Below, one piece after another: positions 1 to 7,847 of a stretch of DNA of 55,299 bases (position 1 is the first letter of the stretch; every line of letters starts with the position of its first letter). The stretch is from Modestobacter excelsi (GTDB taxonomy: Bacteria > Actinomycetota > Actinomycetes > Mycobacteriales > Geodermatophilaceae): the NCBI RefSeq assembly GCF_005930495.1, contig NZ_SJEX01000024.1, positions 1 through 55,299 of the forward strand, in the 5' to 3' direction. A program made the translations under genes and the position numbers. The notes under the pieces are model-generated. The model worked only from the letters and a program-made list of their open reading frames with translations. It was not told the origin of the DNA and ran no database searches.

Positions 1-1
1 G

Positions 2-1588
2 GACGGGGGTGGGGACAGAGCGGGCGAGCAGTCGGGCCACCGCCGGGGCGACGTCCGCGGCGCGCGTCAGCACCCCGGCGACGTGCGCGTCCGGCCGCAG
101 CACCCAGATCTCGTCGGGGCGTGCGCCGAGCGCTGTGCGCAGGGTCGAGGAGCCGTCGAGGTCGCTGATCCGGTGCACGGCCACCGGTAGGTCGTCAGGG
201 AGCCGCTCGGGGAGTGCCGCATCGTCGCCCACGAGGACGGTCACGCCCTCCCGGGCGAGCTGGCGGAGCCGGGTGACCTCCGGGCGTCCGGGGACGGCGA
301 CCGGGGCGTCGGGCGCCAGCACACCCGGCGCGGGCACCGGCACGTCGCCGCGCGCCGGCCGGCCGGGGAAGGGCCGCCGCTCGTCCGGGGTGGTGAGCGG
401 GGAGTCGACGTACCAGAAGGGCTCGGCCAGCCGGCCGGAGTCGACCTGCGCCCGGGCGGCCGGGTCGGTCGCCGCCCGTTCCAGCACCGCGAGCCGGTGC
501 TGGGCCTCGGCGGGGCTGCCCGGCACCAGGAACCGCATCGTCGCGCCGGTGACCTCGAGGTTCTCCACGGCCGCGGCGTGCCGCTCGTCGGAGTAGCTGT
601 CCAGCAGCGCCTCCGGCGCCCACCCGTGCAGCACGAAGGCGAGCTTCCAGGCCGCGTTCTCCGCGTCCAGCACCCCGGAGTTCAGACCCCGGGCACCGAA
701 CGGGGACACCAGGTGCGCGGCGTCGCCGGCGACCAGCACCCGACCCACCCGCATCCGGTCCACCACCCGGGAGTGGAACCGGTAGACGGACTTCCACACG
801 ATCTCGTACGGCCGGTCGCCGACGACCTGCCGGATCCGGAGGTCCAGCCCGCCCGAGGCCTCCTCGGCGGCCAGGTCGAAGTCCGGCGGGACCTGCCAGT
901 CGATCCGGAAGGTCGAGTCGGGGCAGGGGTGGATGAGCACCTGCCGGCCGGGGTTCCACACCGGGTCGAAGTAGAACCGCCGTTCGGTCTCCCAGCCGGG
1001 CAGGTCGGTCCGGATGTCGCAGATGAGGAACTGGTCGCCGAAGGTCCGTCCCTCGAAGGTCAGCCCCAGCGACGCCCGGACGACGTCGGCGCGCGGGCCG
1101 GCGCAGGCCACGGCGTAGCTGCCCGTGACGGCCACGCCGTTGGCACAGGTCACGGAGACCGCGGCGTCGTCCTGGTCGATGCCGGTGACCTGGTGGCCCC
1201 AGCGGACGTCGATCAGCGGCTGACCCTCGATCGCGTCGTCCAGCAGCTCCTCGGTGAGGCACTGGGAGACGTTGACGAAGGGCGGGAAGGGCGACTGCCC
1301 GCGGTCGGCGAACTGGAAGCTGAACAGCTCGGCGTCGCGGTGGAACGTGCGGGCCGTCGTCCAGGTGACGCCGCGGCGGGCGATCTCGGCACCCACGCCG
1401 ACGGAGTCCCAGACGTCGAGGACGTCGCGCTGCTGGCAGATCGCCTTGCTGCCGACCAGGTCGCGCTCCGGGCGGCCGTCGAGCACGACGACCCGGAGCC
1501 CCCAGCGGGCCAGCAGCAGGGCGGTCGTCTGCCCGACGGGGCCGCAGCCGATGACGACGACCGGCGGCGGGCTCTCCGGAGTGGTCAT
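2..1588 (-). CDS. FAD-dependent aromatic-ring monooxygenase (MhpA/TfdB-like), C-terminus cut by window edge
   Basis: A group A flavoprotein hydroxylase, expected to use NAD(P)H and O2 to hydroxylate an aromatic ring in the cytoplasm. The N-terminus has the FAD dinucleotide-binding motif VIGCGPVGQTTALLLARWG (about residues 12-30). The middle has the second FAD motif GRVLVAGDAAHLVSPFGARG, where this family reads GDAAH. At least 529 codons are present and the open frame runs off the left edge, so the last residues are missing. The ATG at 1588 starts 7 nt after the stop of the MBL gene upstream, so the two are probably co-transcribed. The P450 and alpha/beta hydrolase further upstream suggest breakdown of an aromatic or cyclic compound. 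The exact substrate cannot be read from sequence; 3-(3-hydroxyphenyl)propionate hydroxylase is the closest family I recognise. Confidence 0.88.
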   Translation of the reverse strand, partial: MTTPESPPPVVVIGCGPVGQTTALLLARWGLRVVVLDGRPERDLVGSKAICQQRDVLDVWDSVGVGAEIARRGVTWTTARTFHRDAELFSFQFADRGQSPFPPFVNVSQCLTEELLDDAIEGQPLIDVRWGHQVTGIDQDDAAVSVTCANGVAVTGSYAVACAGPRADVVRASLGLTFEGRTFGDQFLICDIRTDLPGWETERRFYFDPVWNPGRQVLIHPCPDSTFRIDWQVPPDFDLAAEEASGGLDLRIRQVVGDRPYEIVWKSVYRFHSRVVDRMRVGRVLVAGDAAHLVSPFGARGLNSGVLDAENAAWKLAFVLHGWAPEALLDSYSDERHAAAVENLEVTGATMRFLVPGSPAEAQHRLAVLERAATDPAARAQVDSGRLAEPFWYVDSPLTTPDERRPFPGRPARGDVPVPAPGVLAPDAPVAVPGRPEVTRLRQLAREGVTVLVGDDAALPERLPDDLPVAVHRISDLDGSSTLRTALGARPDEIWVLRPDAHVAGVLTRAADVAPAVARLLARSVPTPV

Positions 1589-1595
1589 CGCCGGG

Positions 1596-2558
1596 TCAGC
1601 CCTGCAGCTCGTCCCAGACCTGGCGGTCCCGCTCGGCGGTCCAGATCACCGGGCGATCGATGCCGTCGAACTCGTCCCAGATGCGCTGGACGTCGAAGGG
1701 CAGGCAGTGCTCGAAGATCGGCCACGAGCCGTACTGGGGGGCCAGCGCCTCGTGGGTGGCGGTGAAGGCGTCCTTCAGCGAGCCGCCGGACCGGTGTGCC
1801 TCGCCGACCGTGCGCTGCATGGTGAGCAGGAAGTCGCGGGTCTGCTCGACCGCGGCGTCGACCTCGTCCCGGCCGCGGGCGATCCTGCCGCGGCCGCCGA
1901 CCAGCTGCCGGGCGCCCAGGGCCTTGACCCGGTCCAGGGTGCCGGCGGCCCAGTCGAAGTGGAACGCGTCGCCGGTGTAGAGGGCCGCCTGGGACTCCAC
2001 CAGGTCACCGGCGAAGAGGATCTCCTGCTGGGGCAGCCAGGCGACGATGTCGCCCTCGGTGTGGCCGCGGCCGAGGAACTCCAGCACCAGCTCGCCCCGG
2101 TCGCCGCCGAGCTCGAGGGTCAGCTTGTCGCGGAAGGTCAGGGTCGGCCAGGTGAGCCCGGGGATGGACTCCGGCTCCTCGAACAGCCGCGGCATGCGGC
2201 CGAACTCGCTCTCCCAGTCCTGCTGGCCGCGCTCCTCGATGAGGTGCTTGGTCTGCTCGGAGCTGACGATGACCTCGGCGTCGAAGGCGCTGGCGCCCAG
2301 CACGCGGACGGCGTGGTAGTGGCTGAGCACCAGGTAGCGGACCGGCTTGTCGGTGTGCTCGCGGAGCTTGGCCAGCCAGCGGCGGGCGGCGACCGGGGTG
2401 GCGAGGGCCTCGAAGCAGACGAGGAAGTCCTCCCCCTCGATGGCACCGAGGTTCGGGTCGCCTTCCGCGGTGAGTGCGTACACGCCGTCGGCCAGGACCT
2501 CGAGGGTCTGCTCCTTGACCCCGAGATCGGCGGAGGACGCGAAGGGCTTGGCTGCCAT
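1596..2558 (-). CDS. MBL-fold metallo-hydrolase with altered metal motif
   Basis: A 320-residue metallo-beta-lactamase-fold protein. The fold is supported by LVLSHYHAVRVLGASAF in the position of the usual HxHxDH metal motif, then GRGHTEGDIVAWLP (third metal-binding His) and ILFAGDLV (bridging Asp), as in the family. The unusual point is that the first motif reads H-Y-H-A-V-R: the two histidines are kept, but the Asp-His that would complete the site is missing. The protein may bind one metal, use another ligand, or belong to a divergent subgroup. The ATG at 2558 is preceded by GGGAGCCCCC. It lies about 100 nt downstream of the P450 stop and just upstream of the FAD monooxygenase, so hydrolysis of an ester or lactone intermediate in the same pathway is a reasonable guess. 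Confidence 0.85.
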   Translation of the reverse strand: MAAKPFASSADLGVKEQTLEVLADGVYALTAEGDPNLGAIEGEDFLVCFEALATPVAARRWLAKLREHTDKPVRYLVLSHYHAVRVLGASAFDAEVIVSSEQTKHLIEERGQQDWESEFGRMPRLFEEPESIPGLTWPTLTFRDKLTLELGGDRGELVLEFLGRGHTEGDIVAWLPQQEILFAGDLVESQAALYTGDAFHFDWAAGTLDRVKALGARQLVGGRGRIARGRDEVDAAVEQTRDFLLTMQRTVGEAHRSGGSLKDAFTATHEALAPQYGSWPIFEHCLPFDVQRIWDEFDGIDRPVIWTAERDRQVWDELQG

Positions 2559-2657
2559 GGGGGCTCCCGCTCAGAGGGTCGCTCGGATATCGAACGCCTC
2601 GCTCATTTACCGGTACAGAGTACGGCGCTGGTGGCGGGGACCACAAGCGCCCGAGCC

Positions 2658-4004
2658 TCAGGGACGACCGCTGGCGGCCGTCCACCGGATCGGCAGCCGC
2701 TTCACCCCGCGCTGGAAGTTCGACCGGAGCAGGGCCGGGGGGCCGTCCGGCCCGAGGGTGTCCGTGCGCCGGAGCAGTGCACCGAACAGTGCCCGCATCT
2801 GCACCCGGGCCAGCTGCGCGCCGAGGCAGAAGTGCGGTCCGTGCCCGAAGGAGAGCTGCGGGTTGGGCGCACGCCGGACGTCGAACCGGTCCGGGTCGGA
2901 GAACACCCGCTCGTCCCGGTTGGCCGAGGTGAAGGAGACGGCCACCTTGTCCCCGGCCCGCACCCGGGTACCGGCCAGGTCGACGTCCCGGGTCGCCGTC
3001 CGGCGGAACACCATCACCGGCGTCCACCAGCGCAGCATCTCCTCCACGGCGCCGGGCAGGAGGTCGGGGTCGGCGCGGACCGCGGCCAGCTCCGCCGGGT
3101 GGGTCAGCAGGGCGATCAGCCCGCCGGGCAGGCCGTTGCGCAGCGTCTCGTTGCCGGCGACCGCGAACAGCCAGAACATGTTCTCGAACTCCGCGTCGCT
3201 GACCCGGCCGCCGTCCTCGTCGGTCTGGGCGAGCAGCACCGACATCACGTCCCGACCCGGCGCCCGGCGCTTCTCCTCGGCCAGCAGCCGCGCGTAGCCG
3301 TAGAGGTCGGGCATCCCGGCGCGGGTGCGCGGGTCGGGCATCCGGCCGTCGCCGTCCGGCGCCGGGCGCAGCGCGACCGCCTGCCGGGCCAGCGCGGTGC
3401 CGCCGCCACCGTCGAAGGCGGCGGACGACGCGTAGTCCGGGTCCTGCCAGCCGATCACCCGGTTCGACCAGTCGAACATCAGCCAGCGGTCCTCCGCCGG
3501 CACGCCGAGCACGTCGGCGAGGGTGATCAGCGGTAGGTCCGCGGCGACGTCCTTGGCGAAGTCGCAGCGTCCCTCGGCGTCCCCGTCGATCATCCGGTCC
3601 ACGAGCCCGGCCGCCGTCGTCTCGATGGCGGCGGTCAGCGCGGCCACCGCCCGGGGCGTGAAGGACCGGGACAGCAGCCGGCGCAGCCGGGAGTGGTCCG
3701 GCGGGTCCATGTTGAGCATCATCCGGCGCACCCAGTCCAGGTCAGCGGCGTCGCGGACCTGGGTGGCGCCCAGCCACGAGGAGAAGGTGGCCGGGTCGCG
3801 CAGCACCCGCTCGACCTCCACGTGCCGCAGCACCAGCCAGAAGCCGGGGCCGGCCGGGAAGCCGTGCAGCGCGGGCTCGTCGACCCAGACGACGGGACCC
3901 TCGGCGCGCAGCCGGCGCAGCGCCTCCAGCGGGGGGCCGCTCTCGTAGGTGGCCGGGTCGACCACGGCCAGGGTGTCCGCGGCGCGGACCTCGGTGGCGG
4001 TCAT
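2658..4004 (-). CDS. Cytochrome P450
   Basis: A soluble bacterial-type P450 of about 448 residues. Visible signatures are the I-helix AVAGNETLRNG (the A-G-x-E-T oxygen-activation motif), the K-helix EEMLRWW (ExxR), and the heme loop LSFGHGPHFCLGAQLAR with the cysteine thiolate ligand. The sequence HSRLRRLLSRSFTP is typical of bacterial CYPs. I use the ATG at 4004 (MTATEVRAADTL), with GAGGG about 12 nt upstream. A GTG at 4022 overlaps the stop of the upstream alpha/beta hydrolase as GTGA, a pattern seen several times in this window, and is an equally possible start. It needs ferredoxin partners, none of which is nearby. The arrangement with a hydrolase and an FAD monooxygenase suggests a catabolic operon; the substrate is unknown. 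Confidence 0.92.
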   Translation of the reverse strand: MTATEVRAADTLAVVDPATYESGPPLEALRRLRAEGPVVWVDEPALHGFPAGPGFWLVLRHVEVERVLRDPATFSSWLGATQVRDAADLDWVRRMMLNMDPPDHSRLRRLLSRSFTPRAVAALTAAIETTAAGLVDRMIDGDAEGRCDFAKDVAADLPLITLADVLGVPAEDRWLMFDWSNRVIGWQDPDYASSAAFDGGGGTALARQAVALRPAPDGDGRMPDPRTRAGMPDLYGYARLLAEEKRRAPGRDVMSVLLAQTDEDGGRVSDAEFENMFWLFAVAGNETLRNGLPGGLIALLTHPAELAAVRADPDLLPGAVEEMLRWWTPVMVFRRTATRDVDLAGTRVRAGDKVAVSFTSANRDERVFSDPDRFDVRRAPNPQLSFGHGPHFCLGAQLARVQMRALFGALLRRTDTLGPDGPPALLRSNFQRGVKRLPIRWTAASGRP

Positions 4005-4018
4005 GGCGTCCGTCGCCC

Positions 4019-4777
4019 TCACAGCTCGTCGAGGAAGCCCTCGACGGTCGTCAGCAGCGCCACCGGTGTCTCGTACATGGCGTAGTGCCCGGCGTTGCGC
4101 AGCACCTCCAGCGAGGCGTTCGGGTACTGCGCCAGGAACGTCTGCTCCATCACCGCGGCCCCCAGGGCCGGGTCGTGCTCGCCCACGACCACCCGCACCG
4201 GGACGGGGTGGTCCTGCACCTCGGCGGAGAAGTCGGTCCCCGCCCAGGCGTCCAGGTAGGCGCCGAAGGCCGCCTCGTCGGACTGGTCGAGGGAGAACTG
4301 CACCATCCGGTCCACCCAGGTGCGGCTGAGCCGGTTCCCGGTGGTCAGGTCGATGATCGCGTAGCGGTTCTCGCGGTGGGCGGCCGCGCCGCCGAACAGC
4401 TGCGCCCCCTGCTCGTCGAACGGGACGCCGGTGGACGGCACCGGGCTGACCCCGATCAGCCCGGTGACCCGGTCGCCGGCGTCCAGCAGCACCCGCTGCA
4501 TCGCGCTGCCGCCCATCGAGTGCCCCAGGACGGCGAAGGTCGACCAGCCGAGGGAGTCGACCGCGGCCAGGGCGTCCGCGGAGATCTCGGCGAGGGTGAA
4601 CTCACCGCTCTCGCCCCGCCGCGCGCCGTAGCCCCGGTAGTCGACGAACAGGTAGCTGTACCGGTCGCCGTGGACGAGCTCCGGCAACGACCCCCACCCG
4701 GTGGCCGAGCCGAACCACCCGTGCAGGGCGAGGACCTTGACCGGGCCGGAACCGACCACCAGGGGAGCGCTGACCAT
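4019..4777 (-). CDS. Alpha/beta hydrolase
   Basis: A 252-residue alpha/beta-hydrolase. The oxyanion-hole region is ALHGWFGSATGW near residue 17. The nucleophile elbow is VLGHSMGGSA (catalytic Ser near residue 88), the acid is probably the Asp of VVGEHDPALG, and the base is the His of NAGHYAMYETP near the C-terminus. All three catalytic elements are intact and no signal peptide is visible, so it should act in the cytoplasm. It is the first gene of a minus-strand group with the P450, MBL hydrolase and FAD monooxygenase; its stop overlaps a possible P450 start. Esterase, lactonase and C-C hydrolase activities all occur in this family, and the sequence does not distinguish them. Confidence 0.88.
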   Translation of the reverse strand: MVSAPLVVGSGPVKVLALHGWFGSATGWGSLPELVHGDRYSYLFVDYRGYGARRGESGEFTLAEISADALAAVDSLGWSTFAVLGHSMGGSAMQRVLLDAGDRVTGLIGVSPVPSTGVPFDEQGAQLFGGAAAHRENRYAIIDLTTGNRLSRTWVDRMVQFSLDQSDEAAFGAYLDAWAGTDFSAEVQDHPVPVRVVVGEHDPALGAAVMEQTFLAQYPNASLEVLRNAGHYAMYETPVALLTTVEGFLDEL

Positions 4778-4867
4778 GCCGCAGTCTGGCGCGCCGCCCG
4801 ATGGGCGACAAGGCCGTTCCCGATCGCTGCCCCGGCATCCCGACCGGGGTGCCGGGGCAGCGTCGGG

Positions 4868-5690
4868 TCAGGGGTGGTGGACGTCGGTGACGTGCTCCGC
4901 GACCAGGTCGACCAGCGCCTTCTGGTGCGGCTCGAGGTCGTGACCGCCCATCCCGCCGACGACGGGCAGGATGGCGTCGTCCAGGACGTGCACGCCGGCC
5001 AGGGTCTCTATGGTCGCCAGGCCGCAGAACGGCACGTACACCGGGCTGTAGCCGCCCTCCTGCACGAGCACCAGGCGGCCCTGCGCCGAGCGGTCGGCCG
5101 CGGCCATCACCGTCTCGGTCAGCGTGATGAACCCCCGGGTGGTGACCAGCTGACGGGCCAGCGGGTCCATCGCGTTGGGGTCGAACCCGGAGGCGACCAG
5201 GACCAGCTCCGGTGCGAAGGCCTCCAGCGCCGGGCCGATCACCGTCTGTGCGGCGTACTGGTAGCCGCCGTCGCGGGTGCCCACCGGCATCGGGATGTTG
5301 ATGTTGTAGCCGTGCCCGGCGCCGGTGCCGCGGTCGGTGACCAGCCCCGAGTTCGGCGGGAAGCAGCGGTCCTGGTGCAGCGAGACGGTGAGCACCGACG
5401 GGTCCTCGCCGAAGATCGCCTGCGCGCCGTTCCCGTGGTGGACGTCCCAGTCGACGATGGCGATCCGCTCGATGCCCAGCTCGGCCTGGGCGTGCCGGAC
5501 GGCGACAGCCACGTTGTTGAAGATGCAGAAGCCGAGGCCGGTCTCCGGCAGCGCGTGGTGGCCGGCCGGGTTGACCAGGGCGTACCCGTTGTCGACCGTG
5601 CCGTTCACCACGGCCTCGGTCATGGCGATCGCGCTGCCCGCGCCCAGGGCGGCGATCCGGTAGGCGCCCAGGTCGACGCCTCGGTGCTCA
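4868..5690 (-). pseudogene. 5'-truncated histone deacetylase-family (class II, AcuC/AphA-like) gene
   Basis: Reading leftwards from about 5690, the frame encodes the middle and C-terminal parts of a zinc-dependent deacetylase. It shows NPAGHHA (tandem active-site His), IVDWDVHHGNGAQ (zinc-binding Asp and His), VSLHQDRCFPP, VASGFDPNAMDPL (zinc-binding Asp) and EGGYSPVYVPFCGL. Family members are usually about 340-370 residues. Here the recognisable sequence begins near [15 protein letters not shown], so roughly the first 100 residues are missing. The first in-frame ATG is at 5623, inside the conserved fold, and has no convincing ribosome site. The remaining frame is open with intact catalytic residues, so the truncation may be recent. 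Beyond about 5690 the sequence becomes the tail of a glgC gene on the other strand, which shows a rearrangement breakpoint. A shortened but expressed protein cannot be excluded. Confidence 0.72.
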
Positions 5691-5865
5691 GCAGGGCCTG
5701 CAGGTCGGCAGGAACACGGTGGTGCGCAACGCGATCCGGGACAAGGACGTCGTCGTCCCCGCAGGCGCGCAGGTCGGGGTGGACATCGACCGTGACCGCG
5801 AGTTGTACACGGTGTCCGACAACGAGATCGTCGTCATCGGCAAGGCCCAGCAGGTCGTGCCCTGA
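5655..5865 (+). pseudogene. glgC: 3' fragment of glgC (glucose-1-phosphate adenylyltransferase)
   Basis: Plus-strand sequence ending in TGA at 5863-5865 encodes [18 protein letters not shown] followed by [18 protein letters not shown]. This is the extreme C-terminal left-handed beta-helix of bacterial GlgC (ADP-glucose pyrophosphorylase). Only about 60-70 of roughly 410 residues remain. The piece before about 5690 (reading VDASVL) is in a different frame from the rest, so there is either a frameshift or the breakpoint itself. Everything 5' has been replaced by the truncated, oppositely oriented histone-deacetylase-like gene. No start codon or ribosome site belongs to it, so it is a dead remnant. 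A hairpin 25 nt downstream of the stop looks like the surviving glgC terminator. Confidence 0.75.
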
Positions 5866-5889
5866 GCGGCCGCCGACGGGGGGCATCGG

Positions 5890-5914
5890 CCCTCCGGAGC
5901 GTCGGCCCGGAGGG
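5890..5914 (+). terminator. Hairpin after glgC remnant
   Basis: CCCTCCGG at 5890-5897 and CCGGAGGG at 5907-5914 form a perfect 8-bp stem with a 9-nt loop, 24 nt after the glgC stop. There is no U-tract, as is common for terminators in high-GC actinobacteria. It could also act on transcripts of the minus-strand gene ending at 5992. Confidence 0.5.
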
Positions 5915-5991
5915 TGCCCGAGACCCACTCGAGCACCAGGCTGCACCGCAGCTGCTCGGTCCAGGACTGCTCCGCTCAGGCTCGCCCGGTC

Positions 5992-6657
5992 CTACTGCGG
6001 CCGGTCGGCGTGGACGAGCTCCCGCGGCACGCCGGCCCCGAAGCGTGCCGGGTCGCGCCGGGCCTGCGCGAGCAGCGCGATGTAGGCGAGGTCGACGACG
6101 GAGCAGAGGGCTCCGAGGGGCAGGATGAAGGCGGAGTGCTCGTAGACCCCGAAGACGATGGTGGGAGCGAGTGTCCCGAGCCACTTCGCGATCGCGATCG
6201 TCATCGACTGACCTCGTGGGCCGCGTCGTCCCACGAACATGGCGATGAACAGGACGGACATCAGCAGGTTCTGCAGGAAGGCGGTGTAGCGCGCGGCCTG
6301 GGCGTAGCCGAACTCCACGACGAAGGCCCACTGCACGACGTAGGCCGTGGCGAAGACGCCGACCGCCCAGCAGCAGAACATCCCCCTCGTGACGAACGGC
6401 GGCAGCTCCCGGCGTCCGAACCGGAGAAAGGTGTGGACGATCACGAGGTCTGCCAACGCCCACACCACGTTGACGCCGGCCTGGAGGCCGGGATCGGTGG
6501 AGATGCCCCACACCGAGTAGATGGACTCCCAGGCGATGTTCAGGGCGAGCGCCATCACCGGCAGTGCGTAGGTCTGCTGCGTGAAGCCGATCCTGATGAC
6601 CGCGACGTAGACGATGGTCCAGGCGATGCCGCTGACCGCGGTGAGGAACGTGATCAT
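5992..6657 (-). CDS. Seven-helix membrane protein of the Pyr4/PaxB/DmtA1 type (candidate membrane terpene cyclase)
   Basis: A 221-residue, almost entirely hydrophobic protein with about seven membrane helices. Helix 2 carries ALNIAWESIYSVWG; an N-x-x-W-E signature with a conserved Glu is characteristic of the Pyr4/PaxB family of membrane-bound terpene cyclases, whose bacterial members include DmtA1. Other family-like features are WALADLVIVH, QNLLMSVLFIAMFVGRRG with a following RGQS, AKWLGTLAPT, and an Asp in the last helix (CSVVDLAYIALL). In fungal Pyr4 a Glu and a late Asp are essential; both positions appear occupied here. No prenyltransferase or terpene gene is next to it, so the assignment rests on motifs recalled from the family. 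A function outside terpene cyclisation is possible. It is monocistronic as far as I can see. Confidence 0.6.
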   Translation of the reverse strand: MITFLTAVSGIAWTIVYVAVIRIGFTQQTYALPVMALALNIAWESIYSVWGISTDPGLQAGVNVVWALADLVIVHTFLRFGRRELPPFVTRGMFCCWAVGVFATAYVVQWAFVVEFGYAQAARYTAFLQNLLMSVLFIAMFVGRRGPRGQSMTIAIAKWLGTLAPTIVFGVYEHSAFILPLGALCSVVDLAYIALLAQARRDPARFGAGVPRELVHADRPQ

Positions 6658-6846
6658 CCGTTCTCCGAGGCTCTCGAGGGAGCGTCGGCACGACAGCTCC
6701 GCACCGGCCCGTCCGGGGGCGGTACGGGCGCCCTACGTGCGCGCACAGGGCTGTGCCCGTCGCGCTGCCGACCGGTGGCGAGCTGACCCTCGCCGTACCG
6801 CCTCGATGAGGGCGCACGAGGACGCCGTCATGGCGAGCCGAGCACC

Positions 6847-6852
6847 TAGGCT
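6847..6852 (+). promoter_or_regulatory. Possible -10 element for the enoyl-CoA hydratase gene
   Basis: TAGGCT fits the actinobacterial -10 form TANNNT. It would start transcription near 6859, about 20 nt before the ATG at 6878. No clear -35 is visible. Confidence 0.35.
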
Positions 6853-6877
6853 CAGCGACGGTGTGAGGGGAGGGCGG

Positions 6878-7651
6878 ATGGCCGACTTCCTGCGCGTCAC
6901 GGTCCGCGACCGTGTCGGGTGGATCGAGTACCACCGCCCACCGGTCAACGCCTTCCACTGGGAGATGCTCCGGGAGGTCCCCGAAGCCCTGGAGCACCAG
7001 CTCGCCGACCCGGCTGTCCGAGTGGTGGTGTTCGGCAGTGCTCTGGCCGACCACTTCAGCGTGGGCGCCGACCTCCGGGTCTTCGCCGGCATGGACGACG
7101 AGGGCATGCGTCGCTGGGTCGAGGTGTGCCACGACCTGGTCCGGAGGATGCGCGCGTCGCGGAAACCGCTCCTGGCGGCCGTCCACGGCACCGCGGTCGG
7201 CGGTGGCCTGGAGATGGCGTTGCACTGCGACGTCCGCTTCGCGGCGTCCACTGCCCGGCTCGGGCAGCCGGAGATAGACATCGGGTTCATCCCCCCGGTC
7301 GGCGCGACGCAGGCGCTGGCCCGCCTGCTGGGCCGGCCGCGGGCGCTGCGCTTCCTCTACGACGGCACCCTGCTGAGCGCCGAGGAGGCCCACGCCATCG
7401 GCCTCGTCGACGTGGTGGTGGCTCCTGAGCAGCTCCGCGACGTCGTGCAGGGCTACGCCGAGGGGCTGGCCCGGAAGCCGGCGCGGGCGCTGGCGGCGAT
7501 CCGGCGCTGCGTCACCGAGGGCGGCGACCTCACCTTCGACGAGGGCCTGGCCATAGAGGGGTCGGAGGCGGTGGCGCTGGGGGCGACGCCGGACTTCCAC
7601 GAGGGGGTGGACGCCTTCCTCGGCAGGCGTCCACCGGTCTGGTCGGACTGA
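6878..7651 (+). CDS. Enoyl-CoA hydratase/isomerase family protein
   Basis: A 257-residue crotonase-fold protein. The two oxyanion-hole segments are visible: FSVGADLRVFAGM (about residues 60-72) and AVHGTAVGGGLEMALHCDVR (about 100-119), followed by PEIDIGFIPPVGATQALARL. The usual hydratase glutamates are not both obvious: the position after GGGLE has a Glu, while the second is replaced within the IDIGFIPP stretch. It may therefore be an isomerase, hydrolase or decarboxylase of the superfamily rather than a classical hydratase. The ATG at 6878 has GAGGGGAGGG a few bases upstream. It stands alone, facing the minus-strand DUF2252 gene. The acyl-CoA substrate is unknown. Confidence 0.85.
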   Translation: MADFLRVTVRDRVGWIEYHRPPVNAFHWEMLREVPEALEHQLADPAVRVVVFGSALADHFSVGADLRVFAGMDDEGMRRWVEVCHDLVRRMRASRKPLLAAVHGTAVGGGLEMALHCDVRFAASTARLGQPEIDIGFIPPVGATQALARLLGRPRALRFLYDGTLLSAEEAHAIGLVDVVVAPEQLRDVVQGYAEGLARKPARALAAIRRCVTEGGDLTFDEGLAIEGSEAVALGATPDFHEGVDAFLGRRPPVWSD

Positions 7652-7721
7652 CCGGGACGCCGTGACGGGGACGAGGCCCCGCGACCGGCTCGGGCGCCGG
7701 TGATCGGCAGGGTGACCGGCA

Positions 7722-7746
7722 CGACGCCGTCCGACGCCGTCCGACG
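7722..7746. repeat. 10-bp tandem repeat, about 2.5 copies
   Basis: CGACGCCGTC is repeated directly at 7722 and 7732, with a partial third copy at 7742. It lies in the noncoding gap between the converging hydratase and DUF2252 genes. Confidence 0.7.
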
Positions 7747-7847
7747 TCGCCCCGGCGTGGGGAGGCTGCTCGGCCCCGCTCGGCGGCGCGGTCGTCGCCG
7801 TGGGGATCGCCCAGGCGCTGCGCGGCTCGGGCGGCGGGCGGGCCACC

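Noticed and set aside
7690-7706. GTGAT/GTGAC pair in the gap after the hydratase gene
   Set aside because: Spacing is 12 bp rather than 11, there is no -10 at the right distance, and no gene starts downstream on that strand.
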